Source: Gammaproteobacteria bacterium (GTDB taxonomy: Bacteria > Pseudomonadota > Gammaproteobacteria > Pseudomonadales > Pseudohongiellaceae). From it: a DNA stretch of 64,000 nt. The notes below the pieces were generated by a model that had not been told where the DNA came from, made no database searches, and saw only the letters and a list, made by a program, of their open reading frames with translations. The translations under genes and the position numbers were made by a program. Below are positions 43,191 through 52,833 of this stretch, one piece after another (positions within the stretch are counted from its first letter, which is position 1; each line of letters begins with the position of its first letter). Where the stretch lies: contig PALV01000015.1 in the NCBI GenBank assembly GCA_002706685.1, positions 1 through 64,000 of the forward strand. The letters are read 5' to 3'.

Positions 43191-44198
43191 ATGACCGCCA
43201 TGAACCTGTCAGATGCATCGGTTTTCACCAACCTCAACGGGCTGAATGCCATCAATCGCGTGGGCAGGGAGGATTCTCCCGAGGCCCTGCGTGCGGTCGC
43301 GCAGCAGTTTGAGGCCATGTTCCTTGGCATGATGCTCAAGGGCATGCGGGCAGGAGAGGACGCGTTGTTCTCTGACAACTTCATGAACAGTAACGAAATG
43401 AAGTTTCACCGCGAAAACATGGACCAGCAGGTGGCACTGCATATGGCAACCAGCGGTGGTGTTGGTCTGGCTGACGCACTGCACCGTCAAATGATGGAAC
43501 GATATATTCCTGACGCAGCCAGGACCACTGAGCAGCCGATGAATGACGACTGGCGCCGCCGCGCCACTGTTGAGCCCCCAGCGGCGGCTGCCACTAATCG
43601 TGAGTTCCAGGCGCCAACAGCTATGTCTGTTCGAGAACTCAAACCAGCGGTGAGCGCCGCTACCGTCAAGGTTCCAAGTGTGCCGGCCCGATTTGACAGC
43701 CCGGCCCACTTCGTTGAGACACTGATGCCGATGGCGCGCAAAGCAGCTGCCCAGCTGGGTGCCGACCCGCGTGCGCTGATCGCCCAGGCGGCTCTGGAAA
43801 CAGGCTGGGGCCAGAAGATGATAACTGGCGCTGATGGCAAGCCCAGCTTTAACCTGTTTGGTATCAAATCAGGTGGCAGCTGGTCTGGTGACTCAGTGTC
43901 GGTCAGCACTCTGGAGTTCCGAGACGGTGTCATGCAGCGGGAGAATGCCGGATTCCGCGCCTACAACTCGTATCAGGATAGTTTTGACGACTACGTACAG
44001 TTGCTTCAGGACCAGCCACGCTATCGTCAGGCGGTTGAACATGCTGCCCAGCCAGAACGCTTTGTGCATCACCTGCAGGAAGCCGGGTATGCTACAGATC
44101 CTCTGTACGCTGACAAAATTAATCGCGTCATGCAAAGTCCGGTGCTCAATGTGGCTTCAAACCGTGGTTCGTCGTTAGTTGAGGTGAATGTCCGATGA
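43191..44198 (+). CDS. flgJ: FlgJ, rod cap and peptidoglycan hydrolase
   Basis: A 335-residue protein with two domains: rod-binding (about 25-100; AVAQQFEAMFLGMMLKGMRAG, ALHMATSGGVGLADAL) and glucosaminidase (about 165-320; FVETLMPMARKAAAQLG, LIAQAALETGWGQKM with the catalytic Glu, FNLFGIKSG, FRAYNSYQDSFDDYVQLL). It opens the murein for the growing rod. It overlaps flgK by 4 bp. Confidence 0.93.
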   Translation: MTAMNLSDASVFTNLNGLNAINRVGREDSPEALRAVAQQFEAMFLGMMLKGMRAGEDALFSDNFMNSNEMKFHRENMDQQVALHMATSGGVGLADALHRQMMERYIPDAARTTEQPMNDDWRRRATVEPPAAAATNREFQAPTAMSVRELKPAVSAATVKVPSVPARFDSPAHFVETLMPMARKAAAQLGADPRALIAQAALETGWGQKMITGADGKPSFNLFGIKSGGSWSGDSVSVSTLEFRDGVMQRENAGFRAYNSYQDSFDDYVQLLQDQPRYRQAVEHAAQPERFVHHLQEAGYATDPLYADKINRVMQSPVLNVASNRGSSLVEVNVR

Positions 44199-46861
44199 GT
44201 ACGCTGCTGAATACGGCCATTACCGGTATTCGCCTGAACCAGACCGCCATGTCGGTCACCGGTCAAAATATTGTTAATGCCAATACGGAAGGCTACAGCC
44301 GACAGTCGGTCAATCAGTCGACGAATCAGGCCATTCGTACGGCTGCCGGTTTTATTGGCACAGGTGTCTCAGTCGATGAGATCGTGCGTAATTCGCAAAA
44401 GTATCTGGTGGATCAGGTGCTGCGTGATGTTGGCAGCCTGAGCGACTCAGAAACCTATCTGACCAATGTGACCCAGATCAACAATCTGCTGGCTTCCGAA
44501 CAGACCAATCTGTCCAGCTACGTGAATCAATTCTTTGATGCCTTGAATGAGTCAGTCAATGAGCCCGGTTCCATGCTCGGACGTGAGCTATTGTTGACGC
44601 AGGCGCAACAGTTGTCAGCGGGCTTCAAGTCAGTTGACGCGCGACTTCAAGAGCAGAAGATTGCCGTGAACAAACAGCTGCAGGGCGCCGCCGAAAACAT
44701 TACCGCCCTTGGACGTCAGATCGCGGCCCTGAACCAGTCAATTGGTGATGCCACTTTTGAATCCGGTGCACCCAATGATCTATTGGACAAGTTGGACCTG
44801 CTGGTGCGCGAGCTGGGCTCCTATGTCAATGTGACAACCTCGGCCAGACAGGGAGGCGGTCTCGATATTTACATAGGTCAGGGGCAGCCACTGGTGGCCG
44901 GAACCAACAGTTTTCAGCTGCGAACAATACCTGGTGAACCTGATCCGACTCAGTTCGACCTGGCTATATCTAATAAAGTCGATTCCCAGAACATTACCTA
45001 TCTGTTGAGCGGAGGCAGTGTTGGTGGGTTATTGCGTTTTCGTGAGGACGCGCTGCAGCCAGCGCTGGGTTCAGTAGGCTTGCTGGCGACCGGTCTGGCG
45101 GCGAAACTGAATGAGCAGAACCAGCTTGGTATGGATCTGGAGGGAAGTCTCGGTGGCAATATTTTTACCGATATTAATCACCCGACTGTTGCAGCTGGAC
45201 GTGTTGTGGCGTCTCCTGATAATCGCCCACCCGCGGATCGTGAACTCAGCGTCACCATAGATGACGTCAGCAAACTCAACAGCAGTAATTACGAGCTGAG
45301 TTTCCCCGGTTCCGGTCGGCAGTACATCCTGAAAAGACTTTCCGACGACAAGGTGATGATGTCGGGGATGCTGGGTACGGAATTTCCGCAGGTTCTAAAA
45401 GTGGATGACGGGTTCAGCATTAATGTTGATGGTGGAACCTTCCAGCAGCGCGACAGCTTCCTGATCCGGCCTGTCAGCAGCGCAGTTGCCTCTTTTAATG
45501 TGCAGATTGCACGAGCAGAGGAGTTTGCCTTTGCCTCGCCCGTGAAAACGAGCGCATCGGTGGCAAACCAGGGCGGGGCTGAAGTAGTCTCAACACGTGT
45601 CGATACCATCGACACACCTGCCTTCAGTGACGGTGGTGCGCTGAGTCCGCCGATGATTGTCAGGTTCACTTCTGCAACGACCTATGATGTTCTGGATTAC
45701 TCGGATCCGGCCAACCCGGTGCCGCTGGATCCGCCATTGACCAACCTGACGTTTACGCCGGGTGCCAATAATGTGATGTTGCCGGCGACTCCGGGAGGCA
45801 CCACTGTTGTTTCACAGGGCGCTGCGGTAGCACAACTACAGATTGGCAGCACCACTAATGGCTATCCGGGGGAAACACTGCGCATCCAGACTACGGATCC
45901 AGATACCGGGTTCATTAAAGAACAACAATTGGCACTGGCGGTGAACGAGTCTGCAGCCAGCATCGCTTCACGTCTATCAAGTCTGAATGGCGTGGATGCA
46001 TCCGCACACACTTTCATTGAGCTGACGGATTTCCAGCCGGGTGCGCCTGGTAATCCACTGCAGATCAGTTTCAACGGTGCCAACCTGACCGATGTGAACT
46101 GGACCGCGCCGGGTGAAGCTCAGCCCTCAGCAATTCCCGATCCGCTGACACCAGATTTTCTGCGTGATCGCATCAACAATGATCCAGCCCTGCAGGCTCA
46201 GGGCATCTATGCGAAAAGCGATGGCACAAACCTGCGCATCTACGGCACCAGTGGTGAAGATTTTGACTTCAACCTTGATGGTGGTGGTTCGGTACGCATG
46301 GGCGAGGCTGCTGATCTGGTAGCTCCGGCCGGAACACCGGTGGCAGTTACCATTGGCGGTACCGTCGAGGTCCGGCTTGCTGCCAATACAGACATTACAT
46401 CGAACCAGGCCAACGGTGTCTTTGGTCAGGCACCGGAAGCCAAGTCCAACTACACCGGCATTCAACTGGTCATGACCAGTGGTAATGGTCCTGGCGGGCA
46501 GCCCAAGGCTGGCGATCGTTTCATGATTGCCTACAACACTGATGGTACCGCAGACAATCGCAACGGCTCACAGATGCTGGCGCTTCAGGACAGCAGTGTG
46601 CTGGGAAATGGCACACAGAACTATCAGGACGTGTATGGTCAGCTTGCGGAGCGGGTAGGTATTCTGACCAGTCAGGCACGTGTCAATGTAGATGCCAGTG
46701 AGTCCATGCTGCGTCAGTCCATGGATGCATCTCTATCGGTTTCCGGCGTCAACCTTGAGGAAGAGGCTGCCCGATTGATTCAGCTGGAACAACATTACAA
46801 TGCATCAGCACGCCTGATCACTCTGGCGCGAGATCTCTTTGATACCTTGTTGGGAATGTAA
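44195..46861 (+). CDS. flgK: FlgK, hook-filament junction protein 1 (long form)
   Basis: An 888-residue junction protein; typical FlgK is about 550-680. The ends are canonical: LLNTAITGIRLNQTAMSVTGQNIVNANTEGYSRQSV and the C-terminal SVSGVNLEEEAARLIQLEQHYNASARLITLARDLFDTLL. The extra central part (about 400-760) is Thr/Pro/Gly-rich and includes a segment resembling flagellin-IN units (SSLNGVDASAHTFIEL). Followed after 2 bp by flgL. Confidence 0.92.
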   Translation: MSTLLNTAITGIRLNQTAMSVTGQNIVNANTEGYSRQSVNQSTNQAIRTAAGFIGTGVSVDEIVRNSQKYLVDQVLRDVGSLSDSETYLTNVTQINNLLASEQTNLSSYVNQFFDALNESVNEPGSMLGRELLLTQAQQLSAGFKSVDARLQEQKIAVNKQLQGAAENITALGRQIAALNQSIGDATFESGAPNDLLDKLDLLVRELGSYVNVTTSARQGGGLDIYIGQGQPLVAGTNSFQLRTIPGEPDPTQFDLAISNKVDSQNITYLLSGGSVGGLLRFREDALQPALGSVGLLATGLAAKLNEQNQLGMDLEGSLGGNIFTDINHPTVAAGRVVASPDNRPPADRELSVTIDDVSKLNSSNYELSFPGSGRQYILKRLSDDKVMMSGMLGTEFPQVLKVDDGFSINVDGGTFQQRDSFLIRPVSSAVASFNVQIARAEEFAFASPVKTSASVANQGGAEVVSTRVDTIDTPAFSDGGALSPPMIVRFTSATTYDVLDYSDPANPVPLDPPLTNLTFTPGANNVMLPATPGGTTVVSQGAAVAQLQIGSTTNGYPGETLRIQTTDPDTGFIKEQQLALAVNESAASIASRLSSLNGVDASAHTFIELTDFQPGAPGNPLQISFNGANLTDVNWTAPGEAQPSAIPDPLTPDFLRDRINNDPALQAQGIYAKSDGTNLRIYGTSGEDFDFNLDGGGSVRMGEAADLVAPAGTPVAVTIGGTVEVRLAANTDITSNQANGVFGQAPEAKSNYTGIQLVMTSGNGPGGQPKAGDRFMIAYNTDGTADNRNGSQMLALQDSSVLGNGTQNYQDVYGQLAERVGILTSQARVNVDASESMLRQSMDASLSVSGVNLEEEAARLIQLEQHYNASARLITLARDLFDTLLGM

Positions 46862-46863
46862 TC

Positions 46864-48108
46864 ATGAGCTATCAATTATCAACCGGTCAGTTGTTTACGC
46901 GAGCGCTCAACCCGATGCTGGATGTGCAGAAGGCGGTGAGTAAAACGCAGGAGCAGATCGCCACGCAAAAACGTGTTTTGACGCCAGCCGACGACCCTAT
47001 CGCCTCGACTCGAATACTTCAGCTCAATCAGGAACTGGCGGGTCTGGACAAATACAACAACAGCCTTTCGACCTTAAAAAGCCGACTGGAGCGTGAAGAA
47101 GTCGCACTGGGAAGTGTCAGTAACATGATTCAGCGGGCCCAGGAACTGGTAGCGTCAGCCGGAAATGGCGCCATAAGCGCGAATGAGCGTGGTTATATCG
47201 CAACTGAGCTTCAGTCCGTGATTGACGCCATGGCTCAGGAGATGAATGCACGAGATGCCAACGGTGAGTTTTTATTTGCCGGCTACCAGGGCAAGACACA
47301 ACCCTTTGTTAAAGGTCCAGACGGGCGGTTTGACTACAAGGGTGATCAGGGGCAGCGATTTATCCAGGCTGGTCCGGTTACTTCAATAGCTGCCAATGAT
47401 TCCGGTTATCAAGTATTTATGGATGTGCCGGGGGCAACTCCATCTGCAGTCTCCCGAGCGGGTGAGGGTAACCAGGCTCAACCACCCGCCTCCATCAGCA
47501 AACCTTTGATTATTGATCAGGAACAGTTCAACAGTTTTTATCCAGAAAGTGTCACTATTGAATTTCGCCCCAATAGTGAAGTAGTGCCACCTGGCATGAA
47601 CTTCACCGTAAAGCAGATTTCTGATGGACGTGTATTAAGCCAGAACGTGCGGTTTCAGCCAGGCCAGGCCATCAACATTAAAGGTGCTCAGGTAATTGTC
47701 GAAGGCCGACCGTCGGTTGGTGATACTTTTCTGCTTGAGTCAACTAACCGCAAAGGTTTGTTGGAAGGGCTTGAAGACTTTGTCGAGGATCTGAGAAGAC
47801 TGAGCGATAGTAAAAGTGATCGCGAATTACTGGCAAGCTCCATCGAAAACACCGTTGCCAATCTCGGTAACGCGCAGGAGAAACTTCTGAACACGCGCGC
47901 GGCAGTTGGCTCGCGACTGAATCAGGTTGATGCGGCAAAAGCCAGCAATGCAGATTTTGAACTGGTGGTTCGCACAACGTTGTCGGAGCTGTCCGATCTG
48001 GACTACGCAGAGGCAATCAGTCAGCTGACACAGCAGACCTTTGTGCTTGAGGCAGCCCAGGCCACTTTTACCAAGATCACGCGGCTATCGCTGTTTAACA
48101 TGCTGTAA
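46864..48108 (+). CDS. flgL: FlgL, hook-filament junction protein 3
   Basis: A 414-residue protein with the FlgL/flagellin-like ends: STGQLFTRALNPMLDVQKAVSKTQEQIATQKRVLTPADDPIAS and LSDLDYAEAISQLTQQTFVLEAAQATFTKITRLSLFNML. Last gene of the flgB-flgL run. Confidence 0.92.
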   Translation: MSYQLSTGQLFTRALNPMLDVQKAVSKTQEQIATQKRVLTPADDPIASTRILQLNQELAGLDKYNNSLSTLKSRLEREEVALGSVSNMIQRAQELVASAGNGAISANERGYIATELQSVIDAMAQEMNARDANGEFLFAGYQGKTQPFVKGPDGRFDYKGDQGQRFIQAGPVTSIAANDSGYQVFMDVPGATPSAVSRAGEGNQAQPPASISKPLIIDQEQFNSFYPESVTIEFRPNSEVVPPGMNFTVKQISDGRVLSQNVRFQPGQAINIKGAQVIVEGRPSVGDTFLLESTNRKGLLEGLEDFVEDLRRLSDSKSDRELLASSIENTVANLGNAQEKLLNTRAAVGSRLNQVDAAKASNADFELVVRTTLSELSDLDYAEAISQLTQQTFVLEAAQATFTKITRLSLFNML

Positions 48109-48185
48109 GGCCGCGCACGAAGGCTCTGTATTTTCACTTCATTTGCTTTGGTACCCGACTGTTGTCTGACTGAATGGATCGGGTG

Positions 48186-48533
48186 CTAAAGTTTTCTGTT
48201 ATCAGCCGATAAATATTCGTTAAGGCGTCGTTTCATCTGTTTGAGATTGCGCGCTTCGTTACCCAGTGCATCACGTTGTGATGCCAGTAACTGCACGATG
48301 TGGCGATCCTGTTCCTGAATTTTTTTGATGTCCTGTTGAATGATCTCCACCAGTTCGACAGCAATCGCCTGGTTAAAAAACTGTTCAAGTTTTTTGTCTC
48401 TCAGTGCGTGTAATGTATCAAGTTGTTGCCAGTTGTTCTGTTCGGCAAGCGACAGCAACCGGCCAGACATATCAAGTATGTCTTTCCATGCAAGCTGCTG
48501 TTTTTCAAGATCTATTTGATACTGACTGGCCAT
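48186..48533 (-). CDS. FliT-like flagellar export chaperone
   Basis: A 115-residue all-helical protein (EKQQLAWKDILDMSGRLLSLAEQNNWQQLDTLHALRDKKLEQFF..IQQDIKKIQEQDRHIVQLL) with the pattern of FliT chaperones for FliD. Its place here, opposite to fliC and away from fliS, is unusual; in many relatives fliT follows fliS. The identification is by pattern, not by a definite motif. Confidence 0.6.
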   Translation of the reverse strand: MASQYQIDLEKQQLAWKDILDMSGRLLSLAEQNNWQQLDTLHALRDKKLEQFFNQAIAVELVEIIQQDIKKIQEQDRHIVQLLASQRDALGNEARNLKQMKRRLNEYLSADNRKL

Positions 48534-48677
48534 GAGTGAAGCTGCACTTTGAGTGTGTGGGATCGTCGAGTGTGGAGCGGGAAGATTGTGATGTCTTCAA
48601 TAATATTCACAATAACAGAAAAAAATTCTAAAGAAAAAAAATTTCTGACGAACCCCAAAAAATTGTTGAAAAGCGCC

Positions 48678-48704
48678 TAAAGCTTTGTTTTTCCGTGTCG
48701 TTAA
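48678..48704 (+). promoter_or_regulatory. Sigma-28 (FliA) promoter of fliC
   Basis: TAAAGCTT, an 11-base spacer, GTCGTTAA: a good match to TAAAGTTT-N11-GCCGATAA, and 83 bp upstream of fliC. The AT-rich 48580-48660 segment just before it holds no gene. Confidence 0.8.
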
Positions 48705-48787
48705 ACCGGGTAACGCATAGCAGTGAGCGGTTTGAACGCGGTGATATGCGGTCCGGTTTTAATGTGTAAACTCAGGAGTAAACAAGC

Positions 48788-50890
48788 ATGGCTCAAGTCA
48801 TCAATACCAACATTGCTTCACTTAACGCGCAGCGAAACCTGAATAGCTCACAGGCTGGTACCAACCAGGCTCTCGAGCGTCTTTCTTCAGGTCTGCGTAT
48901 CAACAGCGCAAAAGACGACGCCGCTGGTCTGGCGATCTCAACGCGTTTCACTTCTCAGATCAACGGTCTGAACGTTGCGGTCCGCAACGCTAACGACGGC
49001 ATCTCTCTGGCAGAAACTGCAGAAGCCAGCATGGGCTCCATGACTGACTCACTTCAGCGTCTGCGTGAACTGGCAGTACAGTCAGCTAACGGTTCCTATT
49101 CAGACGCTGACCGTCAGCTTCTGAACGAAGAAGCCCAGGCGCTGATCGCTGAAGTAGGCCGTGTTGCTGACACTGCAAATTTCAACGGTGTTAAACTGCT
49201 GGACGGCTCTTACAACTCCAACTTCCAGGTTGGTGCCAATGCTGGCGAAACAATCAACGTTTCCATCGGCAAACTGACTACTGACACTCTGGGTGTATCG
49301 GACAAGAATGGTGTGACCGCGACAGCAACCGACAACGCATTGGCTGTTGGCGATCTCACCATCAACGGTGTGGCCGTTGGCGCCAGCAAAGCGTCTGACG
49401 ACTCTCTGTCAACATCAGGAAATTCTGCCAGTGCCATCTCCAAAGCTGCTGCGATTAATGCAGTTTCTGAACAGTCTGGTGTTACTGCGGTGGTCGACGA
49501 AAACCTGGTTGCGGGTACTTCCATGACCGGTGCCAACGCCTCTGGCAGTGTCGTTATCAACGGCACCACCATCAGCGTGACCACAACAACAGACACAACT
49601 GCGACGCGTGCTTCCGTCGTAGAAGCCATCAACGCTCAGTCCGGTCTGACGGGTGTGCGCGCTGTTGATACTGGCGAAGATGCCGAAGGTGTCCAACTGA
49701 TCGCCGACGATGGTCGTAACATTGCTTTGACGCTCAATACTGTGAGTGCAGCAGCTACCGGTCTTAGTGCGACTGGTGTTTACGAAGGTGGATACACACT
49801 GGTAGCTAACGCTGGTGTGAATGAAATCACCATCGGTGGAAACAACGCAGCAGCCAATGCCGGTCTGAAGGCAGGCTCTTACGATGCATCTGTGGCTGCA
49901 ACAAGCTCAGAGACGCGTCTTCAGACAGGTGCTACCAGTACTGCCACCACACTGGAAGCTGGTGACCTGGTCATTAATGGTGTTGGTATTGGCGCTGCTG
50001 TTGCCACCGATGATACGTCCTCGGTTGCTGCTGCTGGTTCCAGCGCCAAAGAAGGGTCGGCTATTGCGATCGCCGCTGCGATCAACAGGTCTTCAGCCGA
50101 GACTGGTGTAACTGCAGAAGCAAACGCGAACGTCATCAAAGGTACAAGTGCGTCCTATAGTGCCGGCAACGCCACAATGGAGCTTAACGGAGTTTCCATT
50201 ACTCTGACCGATGGTGGTACCGCTGAGGCTAACCGTGCGAACGCCGTCAGTGCCATTAACTCTGTCGCTGGATCCACAGGCGTAGTCGCAGAGGATAACG
50301 GCTCTGGTCTGACTCTGACAGCTGCTGATGGTCGCAATATTGTGATGGCTTACGACAACGACACTGGCGTAGGTATCGACGTATTCGGTATCGACACGGC
50401 TAATGCAGAGGGCGTAAGTGATCTGACTGCGGCGACAACTGACGGTTATACTACCTACAGCACTGTAACTCTGAAATCTGCTGGTGAGTTTACCGTCGCT
50501 GGCGGTACCAACGGTAATGCGGCTCTGGAGTCTCTGGGCTTTGAAGCTGGTTCCTTCGGTGGTGCCGAAGCGGGTCAGTTCCTGAATGAAATTGACCTGT
50601 CTACACAGCAGGGTTCAACTGACGCGCTGGCAGCCATTGATAACGCGCTGGATTCAATCACTCAGGCGCGTTCCGAGCTGGGTGCGGTACAGAACCGTTT
50701 CTCTGCTACCATCGAGAACCTGTCAGCGACTTCCGAGAAGTTCTCAGCTGCCAACTCTCGTATCCAGGACGCGGACTTCGCTGCTGAAGCAGCCAACCTG
50801 GCTCGTAACCAGGCTCTGCAGCAGGCTGGTGTTTCCATGCTGGCCCAGGCTAACGCCTCCAGCCAGCAGGTTCTGCAGCTTCTGGGTTAA
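48788..50890 (+). CDS. fliC: Flagellin FliC (long form with duplicated central domain)
   Basis: A 700-residue flagellin. The D0/D1 ends are canonical (MAQVINTNIASLNAQRNLNSS.., LERLSSGLRINSAKDDAAGLAI, and the C-terminal LARNQALQQAGVSMLAQANASSQQVLQLLG). The central part (about 186-590) is made of two related blocks: DLTINGVAVGA...AAINAVSEQSGVTAVV...LIADDGRNIAL (186-320) and DLVINGVGIGA...AAINRSSAETGVTAEA...LTAADGRNIVM (391-520), flagellin-IN-like units. CTCAGGAG precedes the start and a sigma-28 promoter is upstream. Confidence 0.95.
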   Translation: MAQVINTNIASLNAQRNLNSSQAGTNQALERLSSGLRINSAKDDAAGLAISTRFTSQINGLNVAVRNANDGISLAETAEASMGSMTDSLQRLRELAVQSANGSYSDADRQLLNEEAQALIAEVGRVADTANFNGVKLLDGSYNSNFQVGANAGETINVSIGKLTTDTLGVSDKNGVTATATDNALAVGDLTINGVAVGASKASDDSLSTSGNSASAISKAAAINAVSEQSGVTAVVDENLVAGTSMTGANASGSVVINGTTISVTTTTDTTATRASVVEAINAQSGLTGVRAVDTGEDAEGVQLIADDGRNIALTLNTVSAAATGLSATGVYEGGYTLVANAGVNEITIGGNNAAANAGLKAGSYDASVAATSSETRLQTGATSTATTLEAGDLVINGVGIGAAVATDDTSSVAAAGSSAKEGSAIAIAAAINRSSAETGVTAEANANVIKGTSASYSAGNATMELNGVSITLTDGGTAEANRANAVSAINSVAGSTGVVAEDNGSGLTLTAADGRNIVMAYDNDTGVGIDVFGIDTANAEGVSDLTAATTDGYTTYSTVTLKSAGEFTVAGGTNGNAALESLGFEAGSFGGAEAGQFLNEIDLSTQQGSTDALAAIDNALDSITQARSELGAVQNRFSATIENLSATSEKFSAANSRIQDADFAAEAANLARNQALQQAGVSMLAQANASSQQVLQLLG

Positions 50891-50915
50891 TTCTCAAAAA
50901 GTAAGCTGAGACCCT

Positions 50916-50967
50916 AAAGTCCGCCCGGTGACTACCGATAATACGGTAGAAGCCGGGCGGACTTTTT
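50916..50967 (+). terminator. Intrinsic terminator after fliC
   Basis: AAAGTCCGCCCGG pairs perfectly with CCGGGCGGACTTT, an inner TACCG/CGGTA stem stacks inside it, and a T6 run follows. It lies 26 bp after the fliC stop. Confidence 0.92.
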
Positions 50968-51015
50968 TGTGCCCGGGTAACGTAAAGGACGTGGAGCGAG
51001 TTTGGGAGATGTGCT

Positions 51016-51513
51016 GTGAGTGAGATCAGTATTACCCGATTCCAGCCCGCTTTGGTGGCCAGGGATAAGGTCAAGTCCGTGGAATCGGTGGACAACGACC
51101 TTGATGCCAACCCTTCCCACAACCCGTTGCAGGACAAATACGACGAAGAATCTTCTGGTCAGCACAAACGTCAACAGGAGAATCCGTCCGGCCAGCAGCA
51201 CAATGCCTCAAGAGACAGCGACAATCGCGCCCAGAGCCGTCCAGCGAGGTCGACAGACCCATCTGCAGCTGACGAGCCACTTGCCGACGATGAGGCGCTG
51301 GAGCGTGCTGTCACGCGCCTGAATGAGTATGTGCAGACGGTAAAGCGCGATTTGATATTTGACATCGATGCAGAGAGCCTGGAGCCCTCGGTGACAGTGG
51401 TTGATCGTGAGTCACGACAGGTGCTGCGGCAGTTTGATTCGCAGGAAGCGCTGGAGCTGGCACGCAAGCTGGACTCCGAAGAGTCCATCTCGCTGTTTAA
51501 GACCCAGGTTTGA
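51016..51513 (+). CDS. flaG: FlaG-family protein
   Basis: A 165-residue protein from GTG 51016 with GGGAG upstream. The N-terminal 90 residues are polar and low in complexity (Gln, Asn, Ser, Asp). The C-terminal 70 residues are the FlaG domain: AVTRLNEYVQTVKRDLIFDID..LEPSVTVVDRESRQVLRQF. FlaG affects filament length in several species. It follows fliC in the standard order. Confidence 0.88.
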   Translation: MSEISITRFQPALVARDKVKSVESVDNDLDANPSHNPLQDKYDEESSGQHKRQQENPSGQQHNASRDSDNRAQSRPARSTDPSAADEPLADDEALERAVTRLNEYVQTVKRDLIFDIDAESLEPSVTVVDRESRQVLRQFDSQEALELARKLDSEESISLFKTQV

Positions 51514-51571
51514 TTTTCATCTGATCCTGGCTGGGATCCTGATTAATGCGCCGGGGCGGCGGCAGGGGACC

Positions 51572-52594
51572 TCAGTCCTCCTGCGCAGCCTCGCGTTCTT
51601 CCTGTTCTGCCAGGCGGGCGCCAGCCAGCGTACCGGCCAGGGCGTAGTTGCCTTCGTGGCAGGCATATTCATACAAAGGGTCGTCGTAGGCTGTCAGAGC
51701 AAGCTCACCAGTGAAGCTGGACTCAAACACCGTCGGATCGTCCACTGTGAACGAATAGATGATCTTGCCGTCTGCGACGCGTCTGAAGCGTTCAGTGACC
51801 ATCAGGTTCTCTGACGCCCCTCTGAAGCTCTGCCAGGGGTTAAAGTGCCGGGTTTCTACCACCAGCGTGTCACCCTCCCAGCGACCGATTGAGTCGCCCA
51901 TCCATTTGTTCATTATGTCAGCATGCGGGTCATGCTCATCCTGGATGGGGATGATGCGCGCATCGTGGACCATTTCTACAACAATCACCACGTAGCCCGG
52001 GGACTGAACGATCTGATAGTGGCTGTTGTACATCACAGGCAGCATGGGCGGTCCGGAGTTGGAGCCGAAAGCCAGCAGGCAGCGTTCTCCAACGCCACGA
52101 CCCTCAGGGCCGTCAAAGGGATCGGGGCCGGTCGCCCGTTCCTCTGCACGCGCAGCCAGAAACTCTTCGGTATAACCGGGCAGTTGACCATCGGGTGGAT
52201 CAATGATGATGGAGGTGCGGTACTCGCCGTCGATAGTCGGCATGAACATGCCACGATCCGTCCAGAACAGGTCGTAATTGCCCACTGGCGGCAGGTCCTC
52301 GGCCGGAGGCGGCGGGCGATTTGGATCCAGCGGTTCGTTATCTTCTTCAACTTCCTGCTGCGCAGCGCGCTCCAGCTGGAAGGCTTCCTCGCGGGTATAG
52401 GCGCGACGTTCGCCCAGCTCGCGGGGGCGTGTCAGCGGTGTGACGGTGGCGTTACGCCAGACACCCTGCAAATCAGGTGCGCCATCCCAGGTGCGAGGCA
52501 CCACATAATCATCTTCCTGCGCCAATGCGCCGAAGGGCAGCAGCGCAGCGCACAACACCGCAGTGCAGGCGAGGGTGTAGGGTCTATTGAACAT
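51572..52594 (-). CDS. Secreted protein of unknown function inserted in the flagellar cluster
   Basis: A 340-residue exported protein; the signal peptide ends PFGALAQ. I recognise the general type (exported PDLQGVW...MYNSHYQIVQSPGYVVIVVEMVHDARIIP...GRWEGDTLVVETRHFN) as a family common in marine and soil proteobacteria, often in several copies, without a known role. It is read against flaG and fliD and separates them, so it is probably a later insertion rather than a flagellar gene. Confidence 0.75.
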   Translation of the reverse strand: MFNRPYTLACTAVLCAALLPFGALAQEDDYVVPRTWDGAPDLQGVWRNATVTPLTRPRELGERRAYTREEAFQLERAAQQEVEEDNEPLDPNRPPPPAEDLPPVGNYDLFWTDRGMFMPTIDGEYRTSIIIDPPDGQLPGYTEEFLAARAEERATGPDPFDGPEGRGVGERCLLAFGSNSGPPMLPVMYNSHYQIVQSPGYVVIVVEMVHDARIIPIQDEHDPHADIMNKWMGDSIGRWEGDTLVVETRHFNPWQSFRGASENLMVTERFRRVADGKIIYSFTVDDPTVFESSFTGELALTAYDDPLYEYACHEGNYALAGTLAGARLAEQEEREAAQED

Positions 52595-52765
52595 AGCTTC
52601 TTCTCCTAGGTCGAGCCTGCGATTCTAGCCTTATGTGGATACAGTCACAATCCCTGCCCGTTTGCAGTCAGCCGGCGGCAAGGTTTTGCCGCCACAAAGT
52701 TCAAGATTCTCCGCAGCGGGTCGACATAAGTACTGAATCGCCTGTGTTGGCGGGCCTGAGGCTGT

Positions 52766-52781
52766 TGGCGTGAAACTTGCT
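52766..52781 (+). promoter_or_regulatory. Sigma-54 promoter of fliD
   Basis: TGGCGT-GAAAC-TTGCT keeps the invariant GG (-24) and GC (-12) with the correct spacing, 53 bp upstream of the fliD start. Confidence 0.75.
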
Positions 52782-52833
52782 TTGCAGGACTCAGGATCAA
52801 CAATCGCACCGCAATCAAAACGGCTTCATACAT

